NCBI GenBank assembly: GCA_026645575.1
Contig: JAPKMW010000014.1
Coordinates: forward strand, 86,268-150,267
From: Caldilineaceae bacterium
GTDB taxonomy: Bacteria; Chloroflexota; Anaerolineae; Caldilineales; Caldilineaceae
Length of the DNA: 64,000 bases
Direction: 5' to 3'
The notes beneath the pieces were generated by a model. The model did not search any database. It saw only the letters and a program-made list of their open reading frames with translations, and was not told the origin of the DNA. How positions within the stretch are numbered: position 1 is the first letter of the stretch; each line of letters starts with the position of its first letter. Below, in pieces: positions 23,763 to 35,970 of this stretch. The position numbers and the translations under genes were made by a program.

Positions 23763-25326
23763 ATGAAGCTTCCACAGCATTCGTCGTTTTCGCAGGTGTC
23801 GTCGCGCATGGGGTTTTGGGTTCTGTTATTGCTCAGTGTTTTTGCCTGGGCGCCCGCAACCTACCCTGGGTATTGGGAGGCATTGGAAGGGTTTGCGCCG
23901 GCCTTTAATGTCGATCAACCCGGCAGCCTGGCGAGTGTGGCGATGGCCCCGGATCTCTGGCGGGGCAGTGGACGGGCGACCTTTCTATTAACTCGTCCTT
24001 TGTTGTTGCTTGGCCTGGATGCTGTTACGGCGGTGCGTAGCACCTTTATCCTCGCCTTTCTCCTGGGTGGGTTGGGCATCTATGCCTGGTTGCGCACCCA
24101 TTTTGGTGATCGTGCTGCTGGTTTCGCCGGCTTGCTCTACCTGTTGGCTCCCCCATCGCTGGCGACGGTCTATGTCCGGGGAAGTTTGAGCGATGCCTTG
24201 ATCATCGGCTTGTTGCCGATTGCGCTGGCCGGTCTGACCATTTACAGTGAAACCAGAGTGATTAGCGCTGCCGGCATTACCTTGGTGGCAATTGGATGGA
24301 TGTGGCAGACACAGGCCGGATTGGCGCTCTGTTGTTCATTACTCTTGCTACTCTACGCGCTAGTGGTGGAACGCAACTGGATGGCGGCTTTGGTAGTGCT
24401 GGTGAGTAGCAGCGCTGCGCTGGCAACTTTATTCCCCCTGCTTAACATGACCGTGCCAACCTCCGTGAACTTTAGCGAGCATTTTGTCGCCTTCTTTCAG
24501 TTCTTTCGTCCTGGTTGGCAGGTGGCGCCTAGTATCCCCGGCTGGCAAGATAGCTATCCCTTTCAGTTGGGCCTGGCGCTTGTCCTGTGTAGTCTGGCTA
24601 CGCTGTGGCTTTGGTGGGTGCAACGACCAACCCAGCTTTCCCCGTTGGTTACCCGTCTCTTCGGTTTGGGCTGGCTTGTTACCCTGGGTTCTATTTTCTT
24701 GGCGACGGCAGGTAGTGCGCTCTTTTGGCAAGTGACTCAGGCTGATCGCTTGTTGACCTATCCGTGGCAGATCTTGTTACCGGCGCTCCCTTTTTTGACG
24801 ATGATCGCAGCCCTACTGCCGGTCATTCAGCCACAATTGCAACAGCCACCGTATTGGCCGGTTTTGCTCCTGCTGGCGGTGTTGAGCAGTTATCCGTATT
24901 TGACAACAACTTATACGCGCTATCAACCGCCGGCCGCGCCGCAGGCCGTCTTGGGTAAGTACGAGATTGTGGTGCTTTCGGCAAAGGTGACAGAAGATCG
25001 TCAGCAAAAAACGGCGACCCTTGCGGTAGCATGGCAACCAATCGCTGTGTTGCCGACCGATTACAATCTCTTTTTTCAGGCATTAGCCGGTGACGAACAG
25101 GCGTTGACGGTGGCGGCCCAACTCGATACCCAACCCCTTGGCAATGAGCGACCGGCCACTACCTGGCGCCCCGGTGAGATTTTGACCAATACCTATCAAC
25201 TGGATCTCGCAGCCGTCGTCCCGCAGGTACAATCGGGGCGATTGCAGTACCACTTTGGCTATTATGATTGGCGTACAGGTACGCGCCTCCTGGTTGATGG
25301 GGGGATCGACGATAAATTGGTATTTT

Positions 25327-25337
<11 letters not shown>
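23763..25337 (+). CDS. PTPS-related multi-spanning membrane protein
   Basis: 524 residues. The N-terminal helix is followed by a luminal loop (GYWEALEGFAPAFNVDQPG) and about ten more hydrophobic segments, then a soluble C-terminal domain (about 405-524). The layout resembles the '6-pyruvoyl-tetrahydropterin synthase related' glycosyltransferase-like membrane family, whose first loop usually carries the donor-binding acids. Here that motif is weak. The downstream gene overlaps by 11 bases and encodes a clearer member, so the two probably work together in surface polysaccharide or lipid glycosylation (inference). Confidence 0.7.
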
Positions 25338-27276
<1,939 letters not shown>

Positions 27277-27475
27277 ACAGTTACTGTAATGGTATAGCTA
27301 TGCCCCAAAGGGGAAACGTTTTTCGTAAACAGGATAGTCTCATTTTACATGTTTGCTATCCTACTATTGTATTATCCGGCTAATTTATTGTATACATGTT
27401 GTATTATCATCCGTGCCTTTGCCGCCCTCATCCAACCATACCTTAATCCTGTACAGCTAGTTAGGAGTCGTGCTT

Positions 27476-28129
27476 ATGTCTGGTTCGTTCTCTCCAACGG
27501 TTCTTACCCCTCACCGGCCCATGATTTGTGAGGAAGAGGTCAGCGATCTGATGCAACGCTACGGTCGACCGGTGCGACGAACTTTTCATATTCAGGCGGA
27601 TGAGTACATTCGCGCCTACCGTTGGCGACGCGATAGTGATCGCCGTGCCGAGGTGGTCTTTGCAATTCAGACGCCTGACGGTAAAATATGGATGCACAAC
27701 AAAGCCCATTACCCAGCCCATTTGTGTCGTCTGCCGTCAGGCGGGGTTGGCTGGGAGGAAAGTATCCACCAGGCCCTCTTGCGAGAGGTGATGGAAGAGA
27801 CGGGGCTGACTGTGCGCATCTGCTCATTTGTTGGGTTACTGGACTATCGTTTTCATCATGATGGCTCGACCGTTGCCTTTGCCAGCTATCTCTTTCATCT
27901 CTATGGCGGCAACCAACGACCAACGCCCTCGGAAAACGAAGGCATTTATGCGTTTCGCACTATCCTACCGGCGCAACTCTCGCAGTTGACCGTGGATATG
28001 CGCAACATGATTGGTGAGCGCCGCGGCTGGGGGACCTGGCGCGCCCTTGCCCACGATGTCATGCATGAATATTTTTGCCCACAGCCGAACAAGATTGAGC
28101 AGCGAACATTAATTGGTGCAAATGATTAA
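27476..28129 (+). CDS. Nudix hydrolase
   Basis: 217 residues. The Nudix box is intact: G(x5)E(x7)REVMEETGL within GGVGWEESIHQALLREVMEETGL-type spacing at about residues 91-113. The metal-binding REVMEE core is complete. Start at 27476 is favoured by TAGGAG eight bases upstream over the in-frame GTG at 27470. N-terminal 60 residues are extra compared with minimal Nudix enzymes. The family hydrolyses nucleoside diphosphate-linked compounds; the substrate is not predictable. Confidence 0.88.
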   Translation: MSGSFSPTVLTPHRPMICEEEVSDLMQRYGRPVRRTFHIQADEYIRAYRWRRDSDRRAEVVFAIQTPDGKIWMHNKAHYPAHLCRLPSGGVGWEESIHQALLREVMEETGLTVRICSFVGLLDYRFHHDGSTVAFASYLFHLYGGNQRPTPSENEGIYAFRTILPAQLSQLTVDMRNMIGERRGWGTWRALAHDVMHEYFCPQPNKIEQRTLIGAND

Positions 28130-28275
28130 GTCTGTAGTTCAGAGTCAGTTAGTCCGCAGTCTAGAGTCCAGAGCCGTAAGGACTGACTGTTAAAATTTTG
28201 CAATGCACTAAATAAAGTAAAAGTGTTCGGCTAGCGTCCAAACGACAACAGACTTCGGACTTTGGACTAAACGAC
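28130..28275. repeat. Short-period AGTCxAGAGTC repeat upstream of pheT
   Basis: The first part holds several AGTCCGCAGTC / AGAGTCCAGAG words; the last part holds related ACTTCGGACTTTGGACT words. These can pair loosely. No T-box specifier stem or T-box core sequence was recognised, so it is listed as an intergenic repeat only. Confidence 0.5.
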
Positions 28276-28308
28276 TACGCGACCATCAAAGACCATTGGA
28301 GACCTTGC

Positions 28309-30891
28309 ATGCTTGTTCCGATTTCGTGGCTGAAAGACTATGTTGACTTGACTGTATCGACGGCGGAGTTAGTGCAACGGCTAACGCTGGCCGGTTTGGA
28401 AATTGCCACTGTCCACCAGGTGGGCGATTGGTGGGACCCGGCCACCTTGACCGTGGGGCAGGTGTGCGCTGTGTTGCCTCACCCCGATGCCGACCGGCTG
28501 GTATTGGTCGATGTCGATTATGGCGGCGCTGAACCACAACGAGTAGTGACGGGCGCCCCCAATCTCTATGCCTATCGGGAGGCGGCTAGCCTGCCGATCC
28601 TCAAGGTGGCCTTTGCCCGTGAGGGTGCAGTGCTGCTGGATGCCTACAGCGACCAACGCCCGCGCCCCAAAAAGCAGTTGAAAGCCAGCAAAATCCGCGG
28701 CGTCCGCTCGGCCGGTATGGTCTGCTCGGAACGGGAGTTGGGCCTGAGCGAAGAGCATGAGGGCATTATCATCCTGCCGGAAGACGCGCCGGTGGGGACG
28801 CCGCTGCGTGACTACCTGGGCGACGAGGTGTTGGAGGTCGAGTTGACGCCTGACATGGCGCGCTGTCTCAGCGTGATCGGCATTGCGCGTGAGGTGGCGG
28901 CGTTGACCGATGCGCCGCTCCATCTGCCGGCGGATCCCCCTGCCGTCGCGGCCACGGGCGAACAGGCGGGCGACTACGCCAAGGTCGAAATTGCCGACCC
29001 CGATCTCTGTAACCGCTACACGGCCCTGATCATCAAGGATGTGCAAGTTGGCCCCTCGCCCCGCTGGTTGCAGGAACGGCTGACCAAGGCCGGGATGCGC
29101 CCCATCAATAACATTGTCGATATTACCAACTATGTCATGTTGGCATGGGGCCAGCCGCTCCACGCCTTTGACTATGACATTCTCCTCCAGCGGGCGCAAC
29201 GGGTGGGCGATGCTATTCCCACCATCATCGTCAAACGGGCGCAGGCCGGGGAAAAGTTTACTACCCTGGACGATGTGCAACGCACCCTGGATGACTCGAT
29301 GCTTATGATCACCGACACCGCCGGTTCGATTGCCATTGCCGGCGTCATGGGTGGACAGGAGAGCGAAGTCAGTGACAACACGCGCAATATTTTGCTGGAA
29401 TCAGCCACCTTTGAAGGCATCAACAACCGGCGTACTGCCAGTCAGCTACGTCTGCCCAGCGAGGCCAGCTATCGCTTTGCCCGTGGCGTGCCGGCGACGC
29501 TCAACCCCATTGCCGCCCGTCATGCTGCTGCGTTGATGCGTCAATATGCCGGGGGGCAAATCGTGACGGGCATGGTCGATGCCTATCCGGTTCCCCAGCC
29601 GGTGCGTACAGTCTACACCACAGTGAGCGACATGCGTCGGTTACTTGGCATGGCGGTGAGCCAGGAGGCGATTCTCAATGCCCTGCACCGGCTCGATTTC
29701 CAGGCCAACGTCGTTCATGCGGTTGCGGCAAACGCGGCGGCAGAGGCAACCTTTGCCCTTCATCGCCTGCCCGACGAAGCCTTGATCGAAGCTGTCGCCC
29801 CCTGGCATCGCCTCGACATTGCCATTCCCGCCGACCTGACCGAAGAAGTGGCGCGCATTATCGGCTATGAACATGTGGGCGCCACCTTGATCAATGATGT
29901 GTTGCCGACCCAACAGCGCAATGACCTTTTCCTGACTGAAGAGTTGGTGCGCAGTGTTCTCTCCGGCATCGGCTTGCAGGAGATCATCAACCACCCGCTG
30001 ACCAACCCGGAGAATCATGAGAAGCTCCAAGCGCCGACGATCACCAAAACCGGCAACGGTGAAGCGGCGCCTTATGTTACGCTGCTCAACCCAATCATGC
30101 CCGAACGCCGCGCCATGCGTCGGTCACTGATTGTCAGCACGCTAGAGAACTTGGCGCGTAACCTGCGTCACACGGCCCGGCTGACCACCTTTGAGGTAGG
30201 CCGCGTCTACCTGCCCGAAAAGGGGGAGGGCGTCCTGCCGCTGGAAGATCGCCGCATCGCTATCGCCCTGACCGGCCCCCGCCGGCTGACCAACTTCCAC
30301 CCCGATCCGGGCGCCAACGAAGAAATGGATTTCTTCGACCTCAAAGGGGTGGTGGAACTGCTCTTGCACCGGCTGGGCTACAACGCCAACCGCACCGAAT
30401 ATCGGGCGCAACCAGACACAGGAGTCTTTGGCCCGCGCTGCGCCGAGATCTTTGTTGACGGACGCAGCATCGGTCAATTAGGCGAGATCCACCCACAGGT
30501 GCGCGCCGCCTTTGATCTGGGGGACGGTCGGATCAACGTGGCCGAATTGCGCTTGCAACCTTTGCTGAAACCGCACTGGGAGCTGCAACCGATGCAACCG
30601 ATCAGCGCCTACCCGCCGGTGGTGGAAGACCTGGCCTTTGAGGTGGCCGAAGAGGTGACGGCGCACCAGGTGCAACAAGCCATCCGCCAGGGGGGGGATG
30701 AACGGCTGGCCGTTGTCGAACTCTTTGACATCTACCGCGGCGACCCACTGCCCGCCGGTCATAAGTCAATGGCCTACCGCCTGACCTATCAAAGCCTGCA
30801 ACGGGGGCTTAACGAGAAAGAAGTGAGCCATCTGCGCCAACGCATTATCAAGACCGTAGAGGGCGCCACCGGCGCCAAATTGCGTGGGTAA
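28309..30891 (+). CDS. pheT: Phenylalanyl-tRNA synthetase beta subunit
   Basis: 860 residues, full bacterial length. Order: N-terminal domain ([14 protein letters not shown]), tRNA-binding OB domain ([19 protein letters not shown], about 45-155), B3/B4 editing region (about 215-400), B5 domain (about 435-530), catalytic-like core, and FDX-ACB anticodon-binding domain at the end ([11 protein letters not shown] to the final LRG). TTGGAG precedes the ATG by about eight bases. pheS, usually directly upstream, is absent here; a Nudix gene is there instead. It pairs with PheS as an alpha2-beta2 enzyme that charges tRNA-Phe. Confidence 0.97.
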   Translation: MLVPISWLKDYVDLTVSTAELVQRLTLAGLEIATVHQVGDWWDPATLTVGQVCAVLPHPDADRLVLVDVDYGGAEPQRVVTGAPNLYAYREAASLPILKVAFAREGAVLLDAYSDQRPRPKKQLKASKIRGVRSAGMVCSERELGLSEEHEGIIILPEDAPVGTPLRDYLGDEVLEVELTPDMARCLSVIGIAREVAALTDAPLHLPADPPAVAATGEQAGDYAKVEIADPDLCNRYTALIIKDVQVGPSPRWLQERLTKAGMRPINNIVDITNYVMLAWGQPLHAFDYDILLQRAQRVGDAIPTIIVKRAQAGEKFTTLDDVQRTLDDSMLMITDTAGSIAIAGVMGGQESEVSDNTRNILLESATFEGINNRRTASQLRLPSEASYRFARGVPATLNPIAARHAAALMRQYAGGQIVTGMVDAYPVPQPVRTVYTTVSDMRRLLGMAVSQEAILNALHRLDFQANVVHAVAANAAAEATFALHRLPDEALIEAVAPWHRLDIAIPADLTEEVARIIGYEHVGATLINDVLPTQQRNDLFLTEELVRSVLSGIGLQEIINHPLTNPENHEKLQAPTITKTGNGEAAPYVTLLNPIMPERRAMRRSLIVSTLENLARNLRHTARLTTFEVGRVYLPEKGEGVLPLEDRRIAIALTGPRRLTNFHPDPGANEEMDFFDLKGVVELLLHRLGYNANRTEYRAQPDTGVFGPRCAEIFVDGRSIGQLGEIHPQVRAAFDLGDGRINVAELRLQPLLKPHWELQPMQPISAYPPVVEDLAFEVAEEVTAHQVQQAIRQGGDERLAVVELFDIYRGDPLPAGHKSMAYRLTYQSLQRGLNEKEVSHLRQRIIKTVEGATGAKLRG

Positions 30892-30906
30892 GGTCCGTAG
30901 CAATAT

Positions 30907-30979
30907 AACCACCGCTTAACGCGAGTCTGTGACTCGCAACTCGCTGGGGCGAGTCACGGACTCGCGTTAAGCGGTGGTT
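30907..30979. repeat. Long intergenic palindrome, GTC-x-GTGAC family, copy 1
   Basis: Arms of 31 bases (30907-30937 and 30949-30979) are complementary except for one T/G position, which still pairs in RNA. Each arm contains GCGAGTC-3 bases-GACTCGC, so each can fold alone. Loop is 11 bases. It starts 15 bases after the pheT stop. Flanks resemble those of copies at 51.3 and 52.9 kb (GGTCCGTAGCAATATAA to the left; reverse complement CTAAGGGTATGG to the right). Confidence 0.9.
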
Positions 30980-31038
30980 CAAGTTAGATTTTCCCATACC
31001 CTTAGTCGTCACCATGTGACTGTTTTCTTGTTATACCT

Positions 31039-33585
31039 GTGACCTATCGACTACTTCTGCCCATTACGCTCCTTGGGGCGCTCATTGCCTTTGCGGTCTA
31101 TCTGTTCATTCCCCAACCTACTGCTTTGGCGCATCCGCCGGACGGGTTGGCCCAACCGGCGCCGGTTACACCCGCTGCAACCTCGACAACAATTCCGGTA
31201 ACCGTTACGACGCCAACCACACCGGTCGCGACGCCGACCACCATTCGCTGGCTTATGCGTTGGGATGAAACGCGGGTAACACAGATCGCCCAACCGTTGA
31301 TCGCCGCCTTTGAAGCGCAACACCCGAACATTCGGGTGGAGCTGCAAAACATCCCCAAGAGCAGCGACTATTACCGCACCCTTGACCTCGCCTTTACCCA
31401 AGGCGACCCGCCGGATCTCTTTTACCCTTCCACGGCAGTGGCCTATGCGTCGGCATTGCAAGGGATGCTCCTGCCGCTGGATGATTTGGTAGCAGCGGAT
31501 CAACTCCATCTGGCGGCCTATGACCCTGATACCCTGGCCCTCTACCGCACCGCGGCGCAAGGCTACCATTGCCTACCGTTGGATCGGGCGACGCTGGCGA
31601 TTGTCTATAACAAAGCGCTCTTTGACGCCGCCGGGGTGGCCTATCCGCAGGCGCCGTGGACGTGGGACGATCTATTGATCACGGCTCAACAACTCACCCG
31701 CGCTGCGGATGGCGATGGTCAGCCGCAGCAGTATGGCATCGACCGCTTTGACGCCTACTGGCCGTTGTCGGTTTGGACAGCGACGGGGCAAAATGTTTTT
31801 GATGACCCCTTTGCCCCCACAACCTTTTTGCTGGAAGAAAAAGCGGCAATGGCCGCTCTGCAATGGCAGGCCGATCTGAGTCTGGTGCAGGGCGTGATGC
31901 CGCCGGTGGCTGACGAGGAAAGCCGCGGCGAGACGGTGGATCGCTTTCTTATCGGCCAGGTCGCCATGCAGATCATCGGTCACTGGCGCGTTCCGGCCCT
32001 GTTGGCCCAGCCTGATCTATCTTTTGACTTTGTTGCCTTGCCCAGTGGGAAATTTAGCGCCAATCGCAGCGACGGCAGTTGTGTTGCCATTGCCCGCAAT
32101 ACGGCGCACCCAGAGGCGGCTTGGGCCTTTGCCAAATTCTTGGCCGGGCCGGAAGGCGCCGGCGCCGCGCTGTTGACCGAAAGGCAGCAGATGACGCCGG
32201 CCTTGCTTGCCTTGCAACAAGCCCCCGCTTTTCTGCATCCCACGGCGTTGCCGCCTTACAATCTCGCCGCCTTTCTCCCGCCGACTGACGTGCGTTTCTC
32301 GCTCTATGACCCGCTGCATCCGATCTATAGCCGTTGGGAAGCGGTGGCTGATCAAGCATTGGATGAGCTTTGGCGCGGGGAGCGCAACGCCCAAAAAGTG
32401 GTGGCGACCATGGCCGACGAAGCCGAAGAGATGTTGAATAACTTACAACCAGCGGCAGAGACCGCGGCGATAGAAGCCGCAACAGCCGTGAGTGCGACAC
32501 TTTTGGTCGCTCCAACGCTGACGCCAACGATTGTTATCACGACGGCGCCGTCAGTGGCTCTCCGGTTGACCCCGCTGCGTCAGTATTATGTTGCCCCGAA
32601 TGGTGATGATGATGCAACCGGCGCCACCCCCTTGACCGCCTTTGCCACCCTGCAACATGCGCTCGGCCAGGTACAGCCGGGGGACACCATTCATCTCCTC
32701 CCCGGCGACTATCGCGAAAATGTGATTTCGATGGTGGATGGGCGCGCAGAGGCGCCGATCACCATCATGGGGCCGGCGGATGCTATTGTGCGCGGGGCCG
32801 GCGCGGCTAGCGCGGCCTTTTATCTGACCCATAACCATTACACCCTGGTTGGTTTTACCATCGACGGCCTCTATGGCGACCCGGCGCAGAAAGAGGGCTA
32901 TACCCAGAAGTTGCTCTATGTGCAAGGAACGCAGCCCAAGACCGGCGTGACCGGGTTGCGTGTCCTCAACATGACCTTCCGCAATGCCGGTGGCGAATGT
33001 CTACGGCTGCGCTACTTTGCCCAGCAAAACGAGATTGCCTACTCTACCTTTACCACTTGTGGTCTGCTCGATTTTGCCTTTGGGGAGGGGGGCAAAAATG
33101 GCGAAGCGATCTACATCGGCACCTCCAGCACCCAGTGGGCCGATGGCAAAAATCCGACCCCCGATCCCGATGAGAGCCGCGATAACTGGATTCATCATAA
33201 TGTGATGAACACCCAGGGCAATGAGTGTGTTGAGATGAAAGAGGGCGCCACGGCCAATCTGGTGGAGCAGAATAGCTGCACTGGTCAGCTTGACCCGGAT
33301 TCAGGCGGCATTGGGGTGCGCGGCAACGGGAACATTATTCGCTACAATGTGGTCTATGGCAATGTCGGCGCTGGTGTACGATTGGGCGGTCACGAAGTTG
33401 ATGGCATTCAATATGGCGTGGCGAATGAGATCTATGGCAACCAGCTTTTCAATAATGTCGCCGGGGGCGTAAATGTGGCGATTGGGCCGCAAACCAAAAT
33501 CTGTGGCAATCAACTGGCTCACAATCTCGGCAAAGCAATTTTTGGTGATGCCGGCAAAGCCTATGATGCTGATGCGGCGTGCTAA
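31039..33585 (+). CDS. Fusion of a family 1 extracellular solute-binding protein and a parallel beta-helix domain
   Basis: 848 residues from a GTG start. Residues 1-31 form a signal peptide or anchor; 32-68 a Thr/Pro linker. Residues about 69-435 are a sugar-type solute-binding protein: FEAQHPNIRVEL, QGDPPDLFYPSTAV, LDRATLAIVYNKALFDAAGV, APWTWDDLLITAQQLT, and NTAHPEAAWAFAKFLAGPEGA. After a second linker, residues about 512-848 form a right-handed beta-helix opening YYVAPNGDDDATGATPLTAFATLQHAL, typical of pectate-lyase-like DUF1565 proteins, with NxxxxN ladder repeats to the end. It may bind or cleave a polysaccharide and hold the product. No ABC permease genes are nearby, so it may not serve a transporter. 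Confidence 0.85.
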   Translation: MTYRLLLPITLLGALIAFAVYLFIPQPTALAHPPDGLAQPAPVTPAATSTTIPVTVTTPTTPVATPTTIRWLMRWDETRVTQIAQPLIAAFEAQHPNIRVELQNIPKSSDYYRTLDLAFTQGDPPDLFYPSTAVAYASALQGMLLPLDDLVAADQLHLAAYDPDTLALYRTAAQGYHCLPLDRATLAIVYNKALFDAAGVAYPQAPWTWDDLLITAQQLTRAADGDGQPQQYGIDRFDAYWPLSVWTATGQNVFDDPFAPTTFLLEEKAAMAALQWQADLSLVQGVMPPVADEESRGETVDRFLIGQVAMQIIGHWRVPALLAQPDLSFDFVALPSGKFSANRSDGSCVAIARNTAHPEAAWAFAKFLAGPEGAGAALLTERQQMTPALLALQQAPAFLHPTALPPYNLAAFLPPTDVRFSLYDPLHPIYSRWEAVADQALDELWRGERNAQKVVATMADEAEEMLNNLQPAAETAAIEAATAVSATLLVAPTLTPTIVITTAPSVALRLTPLRQYYVAPNGDDDATGATPLTAFATLQHALGQVQPGDTIHLLPGDYRENVISMVDGRAEAPITIMGPADAIVRGAGAASAAFYLTHNHYTLVGFTIDGLYGDPAQKEGYTQKLLYVQGTQPKTGVTGLRVLNMTFRNAGGECLRLRYFAQQNEIAYSTFTTCGLLDFAFGEGGKNGEAIYIGTSSTQWADGKNPTPDPDESRDNWIHHNVMNTQGNECVEMKEGATANLVEQNSCTGQLDPDSGGIGVRGNGNIIRYNVVYGNVGAGVRLGGHEVDGIQYGVANEIYGNQLFNNVAGGVNVAIGPQTKICGNQLAHNLGKAIFGDAGKAYDADAAC

Positions 33586-33806
33586 AGTAAACAGGCGGAT
33601 GTCACTAATAGGCCGATTGCCGGCTGGGGTGCAGCGCCTTCATCAAGGTGAGCGCTTGAGGCGCTGTCACGTAATGGGTTTGTTTGACGTAGGATGGCCA
33701 CTTCCGCCAGAATGGTATGAGTCAATCGTTCAGCAAATGCCGGCGGTAAATCAGCAATTGGCAGGCGGGAACGAAACAGGTGATGTAACTCTTGATCTTT
33801 CCACAT
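33582..33806 (-). CDS. Small protein downstream of the sigma factor gene
   Basis: 74 residues starting MWKDQELHHLF, encoded about 90 bases after the sigma factor stop on the same strand and overlapping the end of the convergent gene by four bases. The segment LPIADLPPAFAERLTHTILAEV resembles the cytoplasmic linker found in some anti-sigma factors, but no zinc-finger Cys/His set and no membrane helix are seen. The frame is open upstream to 33854 (TTG). It may be a degenerate or miniature anti-sigma protein, or not be translated. Confidence 0.4.
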   Translation of the reverse strand: MWKDQELHHLFRSRLPIADLPPAFAERLTHTILAEVAILRQTNPLRDSASSAHLDEGAAPQPAIGLLVTSACLL

Positions 33807-33893
33807 AAGATAGACTCTGGTCGGCGAATCGTCGGACCAATTCCTTCTTCCCAATAATTGATCGTGGTTATTGATTGAGCTGACTGAGCGCGA

Positions 33894-34418
33894 TTATTGA
33901 TCGAGCGTCATCGCCAACTTTAACTCGGCCCGCGCTCGGCTTAACAGCGACTCTGCCCCACGATAGGTCTTTCCCAACACGCTGGCGATCTCATCGACGC
34001 CCAGGCCGATATGATAGCGCATGAGCAAGACTTGTCGGTGTTCTTCTTTCAAACGCTGCAATACTTCAATAAACTCGATACTTTCCTGGTTCACCCCAGG
34101 GGCGATCATCGTATCGGAAAGTTCAGCCGTATCTGGGCGTCGCCGCCAGAAATCTGCTAGTTTGTGTTGCGCCAAAGAGAATAGAAAGGTTGACAATTTA
34201 ACTCTTCCATCAAAATTTGGAATCGCCCGCACGACCGCCGAAAATGTGTCATGGACAACATCTTCCACATCTTGCGGCGTTGGCAACTTATGGCGTAAAT
34301 AATTATAAAGCCGAGTACTAAGTTCACCCGTCACTAATTCAACCCAAGCTTCTTCATCACCTTTTTGTAGACGAAGGAGAAACTCTTCCTCGGAGAAACT
34401 ACCTTTTGGTGTGACCAC
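33894..34418 (-). CDS. RNA polymerase sigma factor, ECF-type sigma-70
   Basis: 174 residues from a GTG start (GGAG 12 bases upstream). Region 2 is visible at about 25-95 (LYNYLRHKLPTPQDVEDVVHDTF, then STFLFSLAQHKLADFWRRR). Region 4 at about 120-168 has RLKEEHRQVLLMRYHIGLGVDEIASVLGKTYRGAESLLSRARAEL, a helix-turn-helix that would read the -35 element. Typical ECF length. No classical anti-sigma gene lies beside it, only the small frame downstream. It may control nearby surface-protein genes, but that is a guess. Confidence 0.92.
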   Translation of the reverse strand: MVTPKGSFSEEEFLLRLQKGDEEAWVELVTGELSTRLYNYLRHKLPTPQDVEDVVHDTFSAVVRAIPNFDGRVKLSTFLFSLAQHKLADFWRRRPDTAELSDTMIAPGVNQESIEFIEVLQRLKEEHRQVLLMRYHIGLGVDEIASVLGKTYRGAESLLSRARAELKLAMTLDQ

Positions 34419-34789
34419 TGTTCTGATAGTCTCCTATACTATTAATCGTCAAATGGGGATAAATCCTTCGCGTCATTTCTGTCATTACCATTATAAAAGA
34501 CCATTTCTCAGCAAAAGGTAAGTGATTCGTAAGTTTTGCTGAGAATACCTATTGCGATTCTTGCTTCGACGCGGTAGTTGAACCAAATTACGCCCAAGAG
34601 CTATTGATATGAAAGTTTGATGATTACACAATCAGTAAGAATATTGTAATAGACTTCGTTTCCCCGTACAATCTGAATGCTGTTTTGTTGAAAGAATTAG
34701 TCGTTTGCAGTCATGAAGTCGCATAGTCCACCGTCTTCTGGTGAAATTTCGACTAGGTTGCGCTTTACCGAGAACAGATGGTTTGCCTG
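34419..34789. other. Intergenic region with one hairpin
   Basis: About 370 AT-richer bases without a convincing gene. TTCTCAGCAAAA (34505-34516) and TTTTGCTGAGAA (34534-34545) form a perfect 12-bp stem around a 17-base loop. It lies upstream of the sigma factor gene and downstream of the nuclease-fold gene, so it could be a weak terminator of the latter or a leader structure of the former. Confidence 0.5.
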
Positions 34790-35893
34790 TTACCGCTGTA
34801 TTTGCCAGGCCAACACGGCGCGCAACGGCAGATGATCGGATTTGCCGTAGGTTGAACCAACGGCGCTTTGTAGGGCAACAAAGGCTGGACTGTAGAGGAT
34901 TAGATCGATGCGCACCAAGCGGGGTAGAACCGGCGGCTTGCGGAAGAGCGCTGTGCCGGCGGGAAAGGTATGCCCAAAGCCCCAACCAGCCGTGCGATGA
35001 GCATCGCTGAGGACGGTTGTCAAATGATGATAGGCATCACTTTGGTCGGTCGTATTAAAATCACCCAACACAATGGTCGCTTCGCGGTGACGCTGAATCT
35101 CGGCAGCCAGCCGCTGACCGAGGAGGGCGCGCAGCCGAAAACTCTCTTCAACTTGATGGGCCAACGCTGCCCAACCGCCGGTAGGGTAGTCAACATGAGT
35201 GCTGTAGGGGTGACAGTTGTAGAGCCGAAATTGATGGGTTGGATCGACCGTCACCCGGTATTGACTGCAAAATAGATCAATGAGTAGGTCAGAGGAGAGC
35301 CGTTGCAACGGATAACGGCTCAACACCGCCAGCCCGCCGCGGCCACTGTAATCAAAATCTCGATAGGGGAAATAATTGCCGACGCCCCTTTCCAGTGTGC
35401 GTTGCATCCGATAACTAACTTCTTGCAGCGCGACAAGGTCGGGCAACCCCTTGTCGACGATGATGCGGGCTGTGTTTGTCCCGTGCGAACCTGTCCACAT
35501 ATTGAAGGTCATCAGTCGTAGCGGACGCGGTTCCGTTTGATGGGCCGGGGGAAAATTAGGTAGAAAGAAAGCGCCGTAGAGATAAAAAAAGAGGAGGGTG
35601 GGGACAGCTAAGAACAGCCGTTCGCGCTGGCGCCCTGACCAGAGGGCAAACGGCCAGAGCAGAAGGAGGGGCCAAAAGAAGTGTGGCGTAAACGAACTGA
35701 GCAAGGCCAGCCACCAAAGCTGATCGCCTGTCCATTGGCGCCATAACCAAAGCGCAGGGGCCAGGCCACAGTAGAGCCAGAGACAACCGCTCATCCCGAC
35801 CTGAAATCGGCTGCTCACCATCAGGCCAAACTGCCGCAATTGTTGCCTTACTGACCGCGCCGCCGGCACGCTTGCTACCGTAGCCTGGGACAT
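34790..35893 (-). CDS. Membrane-anchored endonuclease/exonuclease/phosphatase-fold protein
   Basis: About 367 residues from ATG 35893 (AGGGGATC upstream); the frame is open to an ATG at 35947, which has no ribosome-binding site. Residues about 30-115 contain two or three membrane helices. The EEP domain follows: LRLMTFNMW, LVALQEVSY, TIVLGDFNTTD and KSDHLPLRA provide the Asn, Glu, Asp-Asn and Asp-His catalytic set. The family cleaves phosphodiesters in nucleic acids, lipids or proteins; the membrane anchoring and layout resemble YafD-like proteins. It diverges from the endonuclease III gene. Confidence 0.85.
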   Translation of the reverse strand: MSQATVASVPAARSVRQQLRQFGLMVSSRFQVGMSGCLWLYCGLAPALWLWRQWTGDQLWWLALLSSFTPHFFWPLLLLWPFALWSGRQRERLFLAVPTLLFFYLYGAFFLPNFPPAHQTEPRPLRLMTFNMWTGSHGTNTARIIVDKGLPDLVALQEVSYRMQRTLERGVGNYFPYRDFDYSGRGGLAVLSRYPLQRLSSDLLIDLFCSQYRVTVDPTHQFRLYNCHPYSTHVDYPTGGWAALAHQVEESFRLRALLGQRLAAEIQRHREATIVLGDFNTTDQSDAYHHLTTVLSDAHRTAGWGFGHTFPAGTALFRKPPVLPRLVRIDLILYSPAFVALQSAVGSTYGKSDHLPLRAVLAWQIQR

Positions 35894-35970
35894 GTGATCC
35901 CCTAGCGGCTGTGGGTGGGGTTGACCGTTCTGTAAAAATTTTTCCATAATCAGCAAGAGGAGTCATTGTC

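Noticed and set aside
28130..28308. T-box or attenuator upstream of pheT
   Set aside because: No T-box core sequence, specifier loop or terminator/antiterminator pair was seen; the segment is a short-period word array.
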